Below, piece by piece: positions 7,517 through 7,830 of a stretch of 7,830 bases of DNA. A program made the position numbers and the translations under genes. This DNA comes from an uncultured Campylobacter sp. Lineage in GTDB: Bacteria; Campylobacterota; Campylobacteria; Campylobacterales; Campylobacteraceae. The stretch is taken from contig CALIWP010000327.1 in the NCBI GenBank assembly GCA_938046705.1, positions 1-7,830 of the forward strand. Reading direction: 5' to 3'. The notes beneath the pieces were generated by a model. The model did not search any database and was not told where the DNA came from. It worked only from the letters and a program-made list of their open reading frames with translations. The stretch's first letter is position 1, and each line of letters opens with the position of its first letter.

Positions 7517-7530
7517 TTGCTTATTTATTT

Positions 7531-7830
7531 CCGAATTATTCAAATTTGCACGAGTCTTACGTAAAATATCCTTAGAACCAAAAATAATCTTACTAAATTT
7601 AGTTTAACGACTTCCTATCACCAAAATATCTATTTTATGGTTTTATGTTATGCAGAAAAGTTATAAAATAGTATTTAGAAAATGTATTTGGGTCAAAAGA
7701 TGGCTTGAAAAATAAATTTGGCCACATAAGTTTTAAATTTGCAAATTTGAAATTTGATTATAAGAAATCGAGGCAAAGTATCGCGAGATGATTTTGAGAG
7801 TTGTGCAGAAATTTTAAGTCAAGGCTAGAC
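7531..7830. other. AT-rich region with no supported gene
   Basis: These 300 bases are visibly richer in A and T than the genes to the left, and no frame is open for long. The longest readable stretches are a 21-codon ATG frame at 7650-7715 (begins MQKSYKIVF, no ribosome-binding site) and a 24-codon TTG frame at 7754-7828 (ends SCAEILSQG, no ribosome-binding site). I do not call either a gene. Also present are a 12-base palindrome ACTAAATTTAGT (7592-7603), a -10-like TATAAA (7662-7667) and a cluster of AAATTTG words (7735-7757). It may be spacer with a promoter for a gene beyond the right edge, or the remains of a decayed gene. Confidence 0.6.
7735..7757. repeat. AAATTTG word cluster containing a 14-base palindrome
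   Basis: The perfect palindrome AAATTTGCAAATTT (7735-7748) is followed directly by GAAATTTG, so the word AAATTT occurs three times in about 22 bases. The same 14-base palindrome occurs at 200-213, across the murD stop codon. The word is very frequent throughout the window, so this is probably a genome-wide compositional signature rather than a specific site. Confidence 0.5.

Noticed and set aside
7650..7715. 21-codon ATG frame in the right-hand AT-rich tract
   Set aside because: No Shine-Dalgarno sequence, no recognisable motif and within chance length; kept only in the description of the region.
1..7830. Search for CRISPR arrays, insertion sequences, toxin-antitoxin pairs or phage genes
   Set aside because: No regularly spaced repeats, no transposase or terminal inverted repeats, and every long frame is a housekeeping gene. 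The tRNA is a potential integration target, but its 3' end is outside the window and no attachment-site duplicate is visible.

Overview
This window looks like core chromosome of an epsilonproteobacterium, most likely a Campylobacter of the oral, relatively GC-rich group (rectus, showae, curvus or concisus type). That reading rests on the gene order, on Campylobacter-like extended -10 promoter regions, and on the very frequent word AAATTTG/CAAATTT. The genus is an inference from family resemblance and remembered synteny, not from a search.

Layout. The left edge holds the first 53 bases of a tRNA-Phe(GAA) on the minus strand. Next, also on the minus strand, come murD and its upstream partner mraY, two consecutive steps of peptidoglycan precursor synthesis. 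A 79-base divergent promoter region (2605-2683) separates mraY from gpmI, the cofactor-independent phosphoglycerate mutase, which reads rightward. After gpmI comes a rightward fatty-acid block: fabG (3-oxoacyl-ACP reductase), acpP (acyl carrier protein), fabF (3-oxoacyl-ACP synthase II) and accA (acetyl-CoA carboxylase carboxyltransferase alpha). A strong hairpin just after accA (7486-7516) probably ends that transcript. The last 300 bases are AT-rich and hold no gene that I can support.

How the genes work together. AccA, with AccB, AccC and AccD encoded elsewhere, makes malonyl-CoA. AcpP carries the growing acyl chain, FabF elongates it, and FabG performs the first reduction of each cycle. 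MraY and MurD act in the cytoplasmic and membrane stages of lipid II synthesis. GpmI works in central carbon metabolism. All seven protein-coding genes are full length with intact catalytic motifs.

No novel defence, mobile or biosynthetic system is visible; this is housekeeping DNA. The items most worth a second look are a possible 26-codon ORF that fits exactly between mraY and murD, the overlapping divergent -10 elements between mraY and gpmI, and an abrupt change in arginine codon choice between fabG and acpP-fabF-accA.
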